DNA of 35,518 bases, taken from positions 1-35,518 of the forward strand of contig CAIRCM010000030.1 of the NCBI GenBank assembly GCA_903877125.1, given 5' to 3'. Below, piece after piece: positions 8,396 to 15,626 of this stretch. Origin of the DNA: an uncultured Acetobacteraceae bacterium (GTDB taxonomy: Bacteria > Pseudomonadota > Alphaproteobacteria > Acetobacterales > Acetobacteraceae). The notes under the pieces are model-generated. The model searched no databases. It worked only from the letters and a program-made list of their open reading frames with translations, and was not told the DNA's origin. Both the position numbers and the translations under genes were made by a program. Every line of letters starts with the position of its first letter. Within the stretch, counting starts at the first letter, position 1.

Positions 8396-8806
8396 TCAGG
8401 ATGCGGTCAGCGCGCGCAAAAGGCCGGCAAGTGCGTCGATCGTCGCCATCGCGTCCCGCACGTCCCGCGTATCGGGCGGAGGCTCGTCTTCCAGCCCGGG
8501 ATAGCGGTAGACGAACCCCCAACCGGTCAGCGGTATGCCTTGCGAGAACAGTTCGCCACAGTCAGGGAAATGGGCCTCCGCCAGTTCCGTCAACGCGCGA
8601 ATGTCGTGGGTCTTCGGGAAATGAACGCCCACGCATACCAGCATACCCTTAATCAACTTCTCCGCGGATTGCTGGCAATGGTACGCGGCGATCTCTATTT
8701 TCGGAGGTGCGGCCTCCAGGCAGATACGCGCGACGTCGCGATCGTCCTGGGCGATCTTTAACCAGCGCGCGGCTTCCCGCTTCCGCGCGACGTCAGACCC
8801 GCTCAT
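8396..8806 (-). CDS. HEPN-domain protein (partner of MNT nucleotidyltransferase)
   Basis: The 136-residue helical protein shows the HEPN pattern: AAYHCQQSAEKLIKGML (about 41-56), then HFPKTHDI (62-69) and a late YRYPG. HEPN proteins paired with minimal nucleotidyltransferases are type VII toxin-antitoxin toxins or RNA-binding partners. The R-x4-6-H ribonuclease motif of active HEPN toxins is not visible here, so nuclease activity is doubtful. The ATG at 8806 overlaps the end of the nucleotidyltransferase gene by 14 nt, the usual coupled arrangement. An earlier in-frame start near 8854 lies deep inside the neighbour and is less likely. Confidence 0.82.
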   Translation of the reverse strand: MSGSDVARKREAARWLKIAQDDRDVARICLEAAPPKIEIAAYHCQQSAEKLIKGMLVCVGVHFPKTHDIRALTELAEAHFPDCGELFSQGIPLTGWGFVYRYPGLEDEPPPDTRDVRDAMATIDALAGLLRALTAS

Positions 8807-9113
8807 AGACCACTTTCCCAGCGTGAGCGGCCTCATACGCCAGGGTCCCCGCAATAAGAGCCTTCAGGCGAAAGGTTGAATCCCGGCATGGGATGACATC
8901 CGCCGGCCTGCCGTACGACATCCGCGAGGCAATCCCCGCTCGGATCGTCAGCTTCTCCGCCGGCGTATCGTCGTCCACCACCACCAGCAGATCGATATCG
9001 CTGTCCGGCCCCGCGTCACCCCGCGCAACCGATCCGAACACGATCACCCGGCGCGGCCTGAAATACGCCACGACGGGATCGAGCAGTTCGGGGGGAACGA
9101 GCGGGGCTGTCAC
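8793..9113 (-). CDS. Minimal nucleotidyltransferase (MNT), likely antitoxin-type
   Basis: The 106-residue protein has the polymerase-beta-type core: GSVARG (27-32) followed by SDIDLLVV with the two metal-binding aspartates (D39 and D41), and a third candidate Asp at 72. Minimal nucleotidyltransferases of this size are encoded beside HEPN proteins and in some systems inactivate them by adding AMP to the HEPN partner. It starts with GTG at 9113 behind a GAGAGGA sequence. It precedes and overlaps the HEPN gene. Whether this pair acts as a toxin-antitoxin module is inference from gene order and domain pairing. Confidence 0.85.
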   Translation of the reverse strand: MTAPLVPPELLDPVVAYFRPRRVIVFGSVARGDAGPDSDIDLLVVVDDDTPAEKLTIRAGIASRMSYGRPADVIPCRDSTFRLKALIAGTLAYEAAHAGKVVYERV

Positions 9114-9152
9114 AACGTCCTCTCTACCATGTCCCGTGCCTCCGCGCGACGA

Positions 9153-9782
9153 TCAACCGGCAAGGCTCGAACTGGTCATGAACCGGCACCCAAGCGCGCC
9201 GAGCCGCTGTTTCATGTCGTCGATCGTCGTCCGTCCCACGGATGTCGGGATGCCAATCCCACGACAAGCGTCCTCGATCAGCACAACCTCATACCCCAGC
9301 CGCAACGCGTCCTCCGCCGACCAGCCGACGCAGAAATCCGTCGCCAGCCCAGAGAAGAAAATCCGTTTGAACCCCCGCTGGCGCAGCCACCCGTCCAATC
9401 CCGTCGCCGTCGTCCGGTCGTTCTCGAAAAACGCCGAGTAGCTGTCCAAATGCGGCCGAAACCCCTTGCGTATGACGACCTCGATCCGCGTCTGATCGAT
9501 CGCCGCGTGGATCGCGGCATTGGCGCTGCCCGCCAGCCCATGATCCGGCCACAGCGTCTGCCCCTCCAGCACATCGAACGGCGCTTTCCCCGCATGGCTG
9601 GAGGCGAACGAGTAATGCCCCGGCGGATGCCAGTCCTGTGTCGCGAAGGCGTGCGCGAAACGCGGCAACAGCCGGTTGATGACCGGCACCACCGCATGAC
9701 CATCCGCGACCGGCAGTTCCCCGCCCGGCATGAAGGTGGGCTGCACATCGACCAGCCCCAGAATATCGGTATCCGCCTGCAT
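9153..9782 (-). CDS. pncA: Nicotinamidase (isochorismatase-fold amidohydrolase)
   Basis: The 209-residue protein has the full cysteine-hydrolase triad of nicotinamidases: D12 in VDVQPTF, K106 in IRKGF and C151 in ATDFCV. The metal-site residues D50 and H52 (in QDWHPPGH) and H81 also fit. It would convert nicotinamide to nicotinate for NAD salvage in the cytoplasm. The ATG at 9782 follows the upstream stop by one base, and GGAG lies seven bases before it. It is cotranscribed with the flavoprotein gene and lies close to the divergent sirtuin, an enzyme that produces nicotinamide. Another isochorismatase-type substrate is possible but the motif set favours PncA. Confidence 0.83.
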   Translation of the reverse strand: MQADTDILGLVDVQPTFMPGGELPVADGHAVVPVINRLLPRFAHAFATQDWHPPGHYSFASSHAGKAPFDVLEGQTLWPDHGLAGSANAAIHAAIDQTRIEVVIRKGFRPHLDSYSAFFENDRTTATGLDGWLRQRGFKRIFFSGLATDFCVGWSAEDALRLGYEVVLIEDACRGIGIPTSVGRTTIDDMKQRLGALGCRFMTSSSLAG

Positions 9783-9783
9783 C

Positions 9784-10806
9784 CTATCGCTCCGTCAAAG
9801 TTTCCGCCGGCACGAAATCCCGCCACCGACCCGGCATCTCCGGCTGCTCCCCATACGTCGTCAGCGCATCGGCGGCCCGCCCCACGAGTTCGGCGAACGT
9901 CAGCCCCCGTTCGGCGACAAACGCCTCGACCTCGCCGATCGTCCGCGTCAGCCCCTGAAACCCCTCGTGCATGACGAGCGAAAGCATCTCCACCGCCGAC
10001 GCCCCGGCCAGCCCCATCCGCAGCACGTCCCCGCCGCCGCGCACCCCGTTCGTCCCCATCAACGGAAACCCCGCCCCAACCGCCCGCCGGCTCAACGCCA
10101 GAAACCGGCATACGATCGGTAAAGCCCAGCCCCCGCCATACGCCGCCGAGGTCCCCAGCATCGGCCCCAGCGTCTCAAGATCCGGGATCACCGCCATGAA
10201 CCGCCCCATCATGCACACCGAATCCGCGCCACCCGCCTTCGCCGCCACCGCCAGCGCCGGCAAATTCGCCGACAGCCCCGTCAGCTTTACCCACAGTTGC
10301 ATATCTCCCACCGCCGCCCGCACATCCTCCACCAAGGTGCGCAGCCGAGCCGGGTCGGTCTCCTGCACGATGGCCCCCGGCGAGGCCTCCGACGCATGCG
10401 GCGCCCCCACATTCAATTCGAACACCCGCAGCCCCGCCGCGCGCGCCATCCCGCCGATCTCAACCGCCCCGTCGGCGCTGCCATAAACGATGCTCGCCGC
10501 CACGAACCGGCCGTCCTTCGCCGCATCCCGGTCAATCGCCGCGATGGAAGCGAACCAGTCCCGCGTATCCCGCTGCGACAGCCCCGACCGGTTGAACAGC
10601 GACTCCCCCACGAACGCATAATCCGCTCGGTCGAGTTGCCGCCCGCCCGCCGGGTTCTCGTTCACCGACTTCGCGATGACCCCGGCCGCCCCGGCCGCCA
10701 GCGCCGCCCGAACCCCGGACTCGGTCATCACCGGCTCCCCCGATCCGCAGATCACGGGATTCGGCAGCACGAGGCCGCCAATGCGTGTCGTGAGAAGCTG
10801 AGTCAT
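9784..10806 (-). CDS. Dihydroorotate-dehydrogenase-like FMN oxidoreductase, catalytic Cys absent
   Basis: The 340-residue TIM-barrel protein resembles class 1 dihydroorotate dehydrogenases and the PreA/PydA pyrimidine reductases: NPVICGSGE near the N terminus, the FMN-contacting Lys in VIAKSVNE (K46), FELNVGAPH, and a C-terminal GTNGVRGG phosphate loop. In those families the loop reads N-x-S-C-P-N/H with a catalytic Cys. Here it reads NVGAPH (132-137), with Ala135 in the Cys position. It is therefore unlikely to be an ordinary dihydroorotate dehydrogenase. The substrate is unknown. The ATG at 10806 has AGGAT upstream. It precedes pncA in a two-gene operon and is divergent from the sirtuin gene. 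Confidence 0.75.
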   Translation of the reverse strand: MTQLLTTRIGGLVLPNPVICGSGEPVMTESGVRAALAAGAAGVIAKSVNENPAGGRQLDRADYAFVGESLFNRSGLSQRDTRDWFASIAAIDRDAAKDGRFVAASIVYGSADGAVEIGGMARAAGLRVFELNVGAPHASEASPGAIVQETDPARLRTLVEDVRAAVGDMQLWVKLTGLSANLPALAVAAKAGGADSVCMMGRFMAVIPDLETLGPMLGTSAAYGGGWALPIVCRFLALSRRAVGAGFPLMGTNGVRGGGDVLRMGLAGASAVEMLSLVMHEGFQGLTRTIGEVEAFVAERGLTFAELVGRAADALTTYGEQPEMPGRWRDFVPAETLTER

Positions 10807-10894
10807 TGAAACCGATCCTGACGCGGTGGGTGTAGCAGCCCAAGCATACAGGCGTTAACGTTCGTCCGCACCGACAAGCGGAAGGACGTTGCCA

Positions 10895-11647
10895 ATGCCC
10901 GTCGATACCGATCTGGACGAACTCGCGCTGCTCATCGACGCCGCCCAGCGGGTCGTTGTGTTCACCGGCGCGGGTATCAGCACCGAATCCGGCATCCCCG
11001 ACTTCCGCAGCCCCGGCGGCATCTGGACCAAAATGAAACCCATCGATTTCTCCGATTTCATGAGTTCCGACATCGCCCGGCGTGAGACCTGGCGCCGGCG
11101 GTTCGAAATGGAGGATGTCCTGATCAAGGCCACCCCGAACCGCGGCCACCGCGCGGTCGCCGAGTTGATCCGCCGCGGCAAGGCATCCGTCGTGATCACT
11201 CAGAACATCGACGGCCTGCACCAGGACTCCGGCATCCCCGACGACAAGGTGATCGAGCTGCACGGCAACACCACCTACGCCCACTGCCTCGACTGCGGCC
11301 AGCACTACGACATCGCCGCCCTGCGCGTGGATTTCGAACGTGACCGCATCGTCCCGAGCTGCGCCTGCGGCGGCTGGGTCAAGACCGCCACGATCTCCTT
11401 CGGCCAGTCGATGCCGCAGCGGGAGATGCAGTTGGCGCAGCGCGAAACCTTGTTGGCCGACCTGTTCATCGTGATCGGCTCCTCCCTGGTGGTCTACCCC
11501 GCCGCCGGCTTCCCGGAGCTGGCCAAACGCAACGGCGCGACGCTGGCGATCGTCAACCGCGACGAAACCCCGTTGGATGGGATCGCGGATCTGGTCATCA
11601 ACCGTGCCATCGGGGACACGATGGGGGAGGTGGTCGGGATCGAGTGA
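10895..11647 (+). CDS. Sir2-family NAD-dependent protein deacylase (sirtuin)
   Basis: The 250-residue sirtuin has GAGISTESGIPDFR (25-38), TQNIDGLHQ (102-110), the catalytic His in ELHGN (H123), and a zinc site with Cys 131, 134, 156 and 158. It removes acyl groups from lysines, using NAD and releasing nicotinamide and O-acyl-ADP-ribose. The ATG at 10895 is chosen because GGAAGGA (10880-10886) sits eight bases upstream. A TTG at 10889 would be too close to it. The zinc site is compact (C-x2-C and C-x-C), a slight variation. The gene is monocistronic, faces away from the flavoprotein/pncA pair across 88 nt, and is followed by a candidate terminator. Confidence 0.92.
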   Translation: MPVDTDLDELALLIDAAQRVVVFTGAGISTESGIPDFRSPGGIWTKMKPIDFSDFMSSDIARRETWRRRFEMEDVLIKATPNRGHRAVAELIRRGKASVVITQNIDGLHQDSGIPDDKVIELHGNTTYAHCLDCGQHYDIAALRVDFERDRIVPSCACGGWVKTATISFGQSMPQREMQLAQRETLLADLFIVIGSSLVVYPAAGFPELAKRNGATLAIVNRDETPLDGIADLVINRAIGDTMGEVVGIE

Positions 11648-11676
11648 ACGGGGCCGGGCCGCCGCCGGAAGACCCG

Positions 11677-11703
11677 CCCAAGGGCTTTACCCGAGGGTTT
11701 TTT
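11677..11703 (+). terminator. Candidate intrinsic terminator after the sirtuin gene
   Basis: CCC (11677-11679) and GGG (11682-11684) pair with CCC (11690-11692) and GGG (11695-11697) through a tandem mismatch (AA/GA), and six T residues follow at 11698-11703. The stem is interrupted, so strength is uncertain, but its position 30 nt after the stop codon fits. Confidence 0.5.
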
Positions 11704-11779
11704 CTTGAAGAAAATAACACAATGGTTATTGGCGTGCGTGCCTACCCCAGGACCGCGATTGCTGTCCGCCACTCATACC

Positions 11780-11935
11780 AACCGCCCCAATCAATGACGC
11801 ATCGGCCTTCCACCCGCGTCCTGCCGGCGAATGCCGGTATCCACGATTTTCGCTGCGCGGAGCTTGAAAAAGGCGTGGATACCGGCATTCGCCGGCATGA
11901 CGATATGGGGCGGGCCACGAGTCACGGTTTCGGGC
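11780..11935. repeat. Palindromic REP/MITE-like repeat, complete copy
   Basis: A 24-bp perfect inverted repeat (11822-11845 and 11874-11897), with cores GCCGGCGAATGCCGG and its complement, encloses a 28-nt loop. It is flanked by a left segment (11780-11812) and a right segment (11891-11935) that recur downstream in a shorter copy. This is the only gene-free stretch above 300 nt (11648-12122), and the repeat fills much of it. Open frames across it carry no recognisable domain. It could form a cruciform or RNA hairpin; no transposase or clear target duplication was seen. Confidence 0.75.
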
Positions 11936-12011
11936 GGTTGTTCGGTGTTGGCTCGGCGGCGCACGCCATGCATTGTGATCAGGATCGACCCTCGGCAGGT
12001 GGCGAGCCGCT

Positions 12012-12092
12012 AACCGCCCCAATCATTGACGCATCGGCCTTCCATTTGCCGGCATGACGATATGGGGCGGGCCACGAGTCACGGTTTCGGGC
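12012..12092. repeat. Second copy of the repeat, lacking the palindromic core
   Basis: The left segment 12012-12044 matches 11780-11812 with one mismatch in 33. The right segment 12048-12092 is identical to 11891-11935 over 45 nt. The 78 nt in between (11813-11890), holding most of the hairpin, are replaced by TTT. This looks like a deletion derivative of the first copy, as expected from slippage or excision at a cruciform. Confidence 0.75.
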
Positions 12093-12122
12093 TGTTGTGG
12101 TTCCACCTCCGGCGATCACGCT

Positions 12123-12818
12123 TTAGCCGGCTTTATCGAACCGCTTCACCCCTTCGTCGGTGCCGACCAGCGCGGTATCGGCCATGCCGATGAAGAGGCC
12201 GCTCTCCACGACGCCGATCGTGTAGGACAGCGCCTGCTCCAGCCCCGAGGGGTCCGGGAGTTCGCCGAAGGTGCAATCGAGGATGTAGTTTCCGCCATCG
12301 GTCCGAAAAGGCTGGTCGCTGTTCTCCGGCCAGCGGCGCACCGGGGTGCCCCCCAGTTTTTCGATGCGGGCGGCGGTGCTCTCCCAGCCGAATTCGACCA
12401 CCTCGACGGGGATCGGCACCAGGCCACCCAAGCGATCGACCAGCTTGGACCCATCCGCGATGATGACGAGCCGCTTGCTCGCGGCGGCGACAATTTTTTC
12501 CCGCAGCAGCGCGCCGCCCAGGCCTTTGACCAGATCGAGGCGGCCGAGCAGGATTTGATCCGCGCCGTCCACGGTCAGGTCGATCGCGCGTTCGGCGGCG
12601 AAATTCGTCATGCGTATTCCACCGTCGCGGGCCTGGCGGTCGCTGCGCTTGGACGTGGGTATCGCGGTGATACGCAGGCCTTCGTCGCGCACGCGGCGGA
12701 TCAGCGTATCGATGAAGTGCGCGGCGGTGGAACCGGTCCCCAGGCCGACGACCATGCCGTCTTCGACCAGCGCGGCCGCAGCCTCGGCCGCGGCGATGCG
12801 TTGTTCGTCCCGGGTCAC
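12123..12818 (-). CDS. rpiA: Ribose-5-phosphate isomerase A
   Basis: The 231-residue enzyme interconverts ribose-5-phosphate and ribulose-5-phosphate in the pentose phosphate pathway. It has the phosphate-binding GTGST loop (27-31), the DGAD pair (D84 and D87), K98 in VKGLGG and the catalytic Glu in REKI (E108). The residue after DGAD is Gln rather than the usual Glu, a minor change outside the assigned catalytic set. The start is a GTG at 12818 overlapping the dipeptidase stop as GTGA. The gene is the second of a two-gene minus-strand operon and ends just beside the repeat region. Confidence 0.93.
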   Translation of the reverse strand: MTRDEQRIAAAEAAAALVEDGMVVGLGTGSTAAHFIDTLIRRVRDEGLRITAIPTSKRSDRQARDGGIRMTNFAAERAIDLTVDGADQILLGRLDLVKGLGGALLREKIVAAASKRLVIIADGSKLVDRLGGLVPIPVEVVEFGWESTAARIEKLGGTPVRRWPENSDQPFRTDGGNYILDCTFGELPDPSGLEQALSYTIGVVESGLFIGMADTALVGTDEGVKRFDKAG

Positions 12819-13747
12819 TGGCCGCGCACCTTGCGGAACACCCGCAGCCAGTTGCCGGAGCAGACTTTTTCCACCTCCTCGGCGGTCATGCCGCGGTCTC
12901 GCATGGCGGCGACGAGTTCGGGATGGCGGGCGAAGTTGGGCATTTCGGTCGCCGCGACGCCGGCGGGAAGGTCGGTCCCGATCCCGACATGGTCGATCCC
13001 GACCGCGTCGATCGTGCGGAAAAGCTGGCGGATCATGCCGGGCAGCTTTTCCCGCCACAGCACCGCGATCCAGGCGCCGATGACACCATCGGTCTCGACG
13101 ACCATACGGGCATAATCGGGGCTGAGGTAGCGCGGATGATCGCCGTCGGGGTGGCCGGGTTCTTTCAGGTTCGCGTGGGTGCACAGGATCGGTTTCGACG
13201 TCGCGGCGACCACGCCCTTGACGGTGTCTTCGGAGCAGTGTGCGACATCGACGATGATCCCGCAGCGGTTCATCCGGCGAACGGCGTCCGCGCCGAAGGC
13301 GGTCAGTCCGCCATGGACCGGGGGTTCGGTCTGGATGTCGCCGGTTTCGTTGACCAGATAATGGGTGAGTTGGATGCTGCGCACGCCGCGCCGTTCCATC
13401 AGGTCCAACCGGTCGAGGTCGCCTTCGAGGAAGTCGCAACCCTCGATGGCCAGGACCAAGGCGGGGTCTTCGACGCGGATTTCCGCGGGCTCGCGCGCGA
13501 TGCGCATGCCCGAGGCCTCGAAGCTGGTCAGATAGCTGTCCACCGCGGCCATGCATTCGCCCGGTTCGGCGTCGCGGATTTTTTCCAGCCGCCTGGTTTC
13601 GGGGTTTCGGCGAATCATGGGGATATCGGCGATGGCGGACACCACCGCCGCGCCGACACCGGCGGGCGCCATGGTGGCGAGGACCGAACGATCCACGTCG
13701 CCGGTGCGGCGGGGGCGCCCGGCATGGGTGTGCATGTCGATAATCAT
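12815..13747 (-). CDS. Membrane-dipeptidase-like metallopeptidase (family M19)
   Basis: The 310-residue protein follows the renal dipeptidase (M19) pattern: an N-terminal metal motif DMHTH (4-8), the bridging Glu in AIEG (E102), metal His in DVAHCS (H170) and THAN (H191), and GIGTD late in the barrel. The first motif is H-x-H rather than the H-x-D common in the family. No signal peptide is seen, so it is probably cytoplasmic. It would hydrolyse dipeptides, possibly containing D-residues. The ATG at 13747 is preferred. The stop overlaps the rpiA GTG, so rpiA translation is likely coupled to it. Confidence 0.85.
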   Translation of the reverse strand: MIIDMHTHAGRPRRTGDVDRSVLATMAPAGVGAAVVSAIADIPMIRRNPETRRLEKIRDAEPGECMAAVDSYLTSFEASGMRIAREPAEIRVEDPALVLAIEGCDFLEGDLDRLDLMERRGVRSIQLTHYLVNETGDIQTEPPVHGGLTAFGADAVRRMNRCGIIVDVAHCSEDTVKGVVAATSKPILCTHANLKEPGHPDGDHPRYLSPDYARMVVETDGVIGAWIAVLWREKLPGMIRQLFRTIDAVGIDHVGIGTDLPAGVAATEMPNFARHPELVAAMRDRGMTAEEVEKVCSGNWLRVFRKVRGQ

Positions 13748-13869
13748 GGCGCCTGATACCTCGGACCGACCTTGTTTGGCTATTGCCGATACGTCCGATC
13801 TTGCACAGGGCGCCCGGCATGCGCATGTTGGGCGACGACCAGCACAAGAGGACGGGGCGGAGCACAGCC

Positions 13870-14676
13870 ATGGACGGCGGAGCCGACGCGAGGCGCATCA
13901 CGATTCACGCGCCAGAGGATTTTGCCGGCATGCGCGCCGCGGGGCGCCTGGCGGCCGAAACCCTGGACATGATCCACGAACACGTGCGTCCCGGTGTCGC
14001 GACGGGGACGCTGGATCAGCTGTGCCACGATTTCATCGTCAGCCGCGGTGCGATCCCGGCACCGCTGAACTATCGCGGTTTTCCGAAATCCATCTGCACG
14101 TCGATCAACCATGTCGTCTGCCACGGCATCCCGGGCGAGCGGAAGCTGGAGAACGGGGACATCGTCAATATCGACGTCACGGTAATCCTGGATGGTTGGC
14201 ATGGGGATTCGTCGCGCATGTACGCCGCCGGGCAACCGTCGACCCGGGCCCGCAATCTGATGGATGTCACGTATGAGGCCCTGATGCGGGGCATCAAGGC
14301 GGTGAAACCGGGCGTGACGCTGGGCGATGTGGGCTATGCGATCCAGACGTTCGTGGAGGGCCATCGTTTCAGCGTGGTGCGCGACTTCTGCGGGCACGGC
14401 ATCGGGCGCCGCTTCCACGAACCGCCGAACGTGCTGCATTTCGGCCGCCGTGGCGAAGGCCCGGTGCTGCGGGCGGGGATGTTCATCACCATCGAACCGA
14501 TGGTCAACGCCGGGCGCCCGGAAGTGAAGGTGCTCGACGACGGGTGGACCGCCGTCACGCGCGATCGCAGCCTGTCGGCGCAATTCGAGCATATGATCGG
14601 GGTCACGCAGGACGGGGTCGAGGTTTTCACCCTTTCGCCGGCCGGGCTGGATAAGCCGCCGTTCCGCGTTAACTGA
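13870..14676 (+). CDS. map: Methionine aminopeptidase type I
   Basis: The 268-residue enzyme removes the initiator Met from nascent proteins. The five metal ligands are all present: D102 (NIDVT), D113 (HGDSSR), H176 (GHGIGR), E209 (TIEPM) and E240 (QFEH), with the substrate His H85 in CHGIPG. The ATG at 13870 is chosen because GGAG (13859-13862) lies seven bases upstream and because related enzymes begin a few residues before ITIHxPEDF. In-frame ATGs at 13819 and 13825 and a TTG at 13783 would add an unconserved extension. It is followed by a strong terminator that merges with the radC ribosome site. Confidence 0.93.
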   Translation: MDGGADARRITIHAPEDFAGMRAAGRLAAETLDMIHEHVRPGVATGTLDQLCHDFIVSRGAIPAPLNYRGFPKSICTSINHVVCHGIPGERKLENGDIVNIDVTVILDGWHGDSSRMYAAGQPSTRARNLMDVTYEALMRGIKAVKPGVTLGDVGYAIQTFVEGHRFSVVRDFCGHGIGRRFHEPPNVLHFGRRGEGPVLRAGMFITIEPMVNAGRPEVKVLDDGWTAVTRDRSLSAQFEHMIGVTQDGVEVFTLSPAGLDKPPFRVN

Positions 14677-14695
14677 TTTTTCATCAATTGCCGTT

Positions 14696-14725
14696 AGCCT
14701 CCACGCATTCTCGTGGAGGTTTTTT
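14696..14725 (+). terminator. Strong intrinsic terminator between map and radC
   Basis: CCTCCACG (14698-14705), loop CATTCT, CGTGGAGG (14712-14719) and six T residues (14720-14725) form a textbook terminator. The stem can be extended to 10 bp by G-U and A-U pairs. The 3' arm contains GGAGG, the Shine-Dalgarno sequence of radC, whose ATG is the very next base after the T-run. Confidence 0.85.
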
Positions 14726-15475
14726 ATGCGTGCGCGACCGCGCCCAGGCGGGCTGGCCGAGGCTCCTGGCCTGTTCGAACTGACCAGTCAGCCGGCCGCG
14801 GGCGTGCTCGGGGCGGACGGACACCGAGCGCGTATGCGCACCCGGCTGCTGACGGCTGGACCGGATGCGCTGGCGGATCACGAGATGCTCGAAATGGTGC
14901 TGTTCCTCGCCCTGCCCCGGCGCGACACCAAGCCCATCGCGCGCCTGCTGCTGACGCGCTTCGGCAGTTTCGAGGCGGTAATTTCCGCCGATCCCGCACG
15001 ACTGCTGGCGGTCGATGGCGTGGGGGAGGCCGGGGCGGCGGCATTGAAACTGGTGCAGGGCGCGTCGCTGCGGCTGCTGCGCGACACCGTGCGGGCGCAG
15101 CCGATCATGAGCGACTGGAACAAGCTGCTGGATTACCTGATCGCGGGGTTGGCGCATGAGCGCAACGAGCAGGCGCGCGTGCTGTTCCTGGATGTCAAAA
15201 ACCGGCTGATCGCCGACGAGGTCCAGAACCGCGGTTCGGTCAGCCAGACGATGGTCTATCCGCGCGAAATCATGCGCCGGGCGCTGGAGTTGAACGCCTC
15301 GGCCATCGTTCTGGTGCACAACCACCCCAGCGGGGATCCGACCGCGTCGAAGGACGACCTGACGATGACGAAGGATGTTCAGCGGGCTGGCGCGGCGCTG
15401 AGCATCTCGGTGATCGATCACCTGATCATCGCGGGGACTCGGTGGGTGAGCTTCCGGCGGGAGGGTTGGTTGTAG
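14726..15475 (+). CDS. radC: RadC-family JAB-domain protein
   Basis: The 249-residue protein has an N-terminal helix-hairpin-helix-like part (GHRARMRTRLLTAGPDAL, then LLAVDGVGEAGA) and a C-terminal JAB/MPN domain with H198-N-H200 and S208-x2-D211 in HNHPSGDPTASKDD. RadC was once linked to DNA repair, but its real role is unresolved; the JAB domain suggests a metal-dependent hydrolase. The ATG at 14726 has GGAGG six bases upstream, but that site is inside the terminator stem of the preceding gene, which may limit expression. The extra N-terminal residues before GHRAR are not conserved in type. Confidence 0.92.
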   Translation: MRARPRPGGLAEAPGLFELTSQPAAGVLGADGHRARMRTRLLTAGPDALADHEMLEMVLFLALPRRDTKPIARLLLTRFGSFEAVISADPARLLAVDGVGEAGAAALKLVQGASLRLLRDTVRAQPIMSDWNKLLDYLIAGLAHERNEQARVLFLDVKNRLIADEVQNRGSVSQTMVYPREIMRRALELNASAIVLVHNHPSGDPTASKDDLTMTKDVQRAGAALSISVIDHLIIAGTRWVSFRREGWL

Positions 15476-15519
15476 GGGGCGGGGGCGGATTCCGGCGCGT
15501 CTGCTGACCCTGCAGCACA

Positions 15520-15554
15520 GGCCGGTCTTCCCGGCCGTATATGGGATTTATATT
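15520..15554 (+). promoter_or_regulatory. Candidate kdp promoter region
   Basis: TATATT at 15549-15554 matches the -10 consensus in five of six positions. No good -35 box lies 17 nt before it (TCTTCC at 15526-15531), as expected of an activator-dependent promoter such as one driven by KdpE. A perfect inverted repeat GGCCGG/CCGGCC (15520-15525 and 15531-15536) occupies the upstream side and could be a protein site or the radC terminator stem. The assignment is tentative. Confidence 0.35.
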
Positions 15555-15598
15555 CCAGCCCCCAACGACCGACATCGAACGACTATCGGGACCGTTCT

Positions 15599-15621
15599 AT
15601 CTCCTGCTCCGGACAGGAGGT
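15599..15621 (+). promoter_or_regulatory. Hairpin sequestering the ribosome site of the first kdp ORF
   Basis: CTCCTG (15601-15606) pairs perfectly with CAGGAG (15614-15619) around a 7-nt loop, and flanking A-U and G-U pairs extend the stem to 8 bp. The whole Shine-Dalgarno GGAGG (15616-15620) lies in the 3' arm, six bases before the ATG at 15627. The leader may thus control entry of ribosomes into the kdp operon. Confidence 0.55.
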
Positions 15622-15626
15622 TCATC

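Noticed and set aside
9784-10806. Annotation as pyrD
   Set aside because: The catalytic Cys loop is not conserved, so the dihydroorotate dehydrogenase name would overstate the evidence.
10851-10858. GTTAAC palindromes as further CtrA sites (also near 8372, 14668 and 30417)
   Set aside because: Only a single TTAA is present; no second TTAA lies seven bases away.
11822-11897. A possible CRISPR unit
   Set aside because: It is one inverted repeat with a single shortened copy, not regularly spaced identical repeats with varied spacers.
11644-12057. Small open frames in the sir2-rpiA gap
   Set aside because: They run through the palindromic repeat and have no ribosome site or domain; the repeat explains the sequence.
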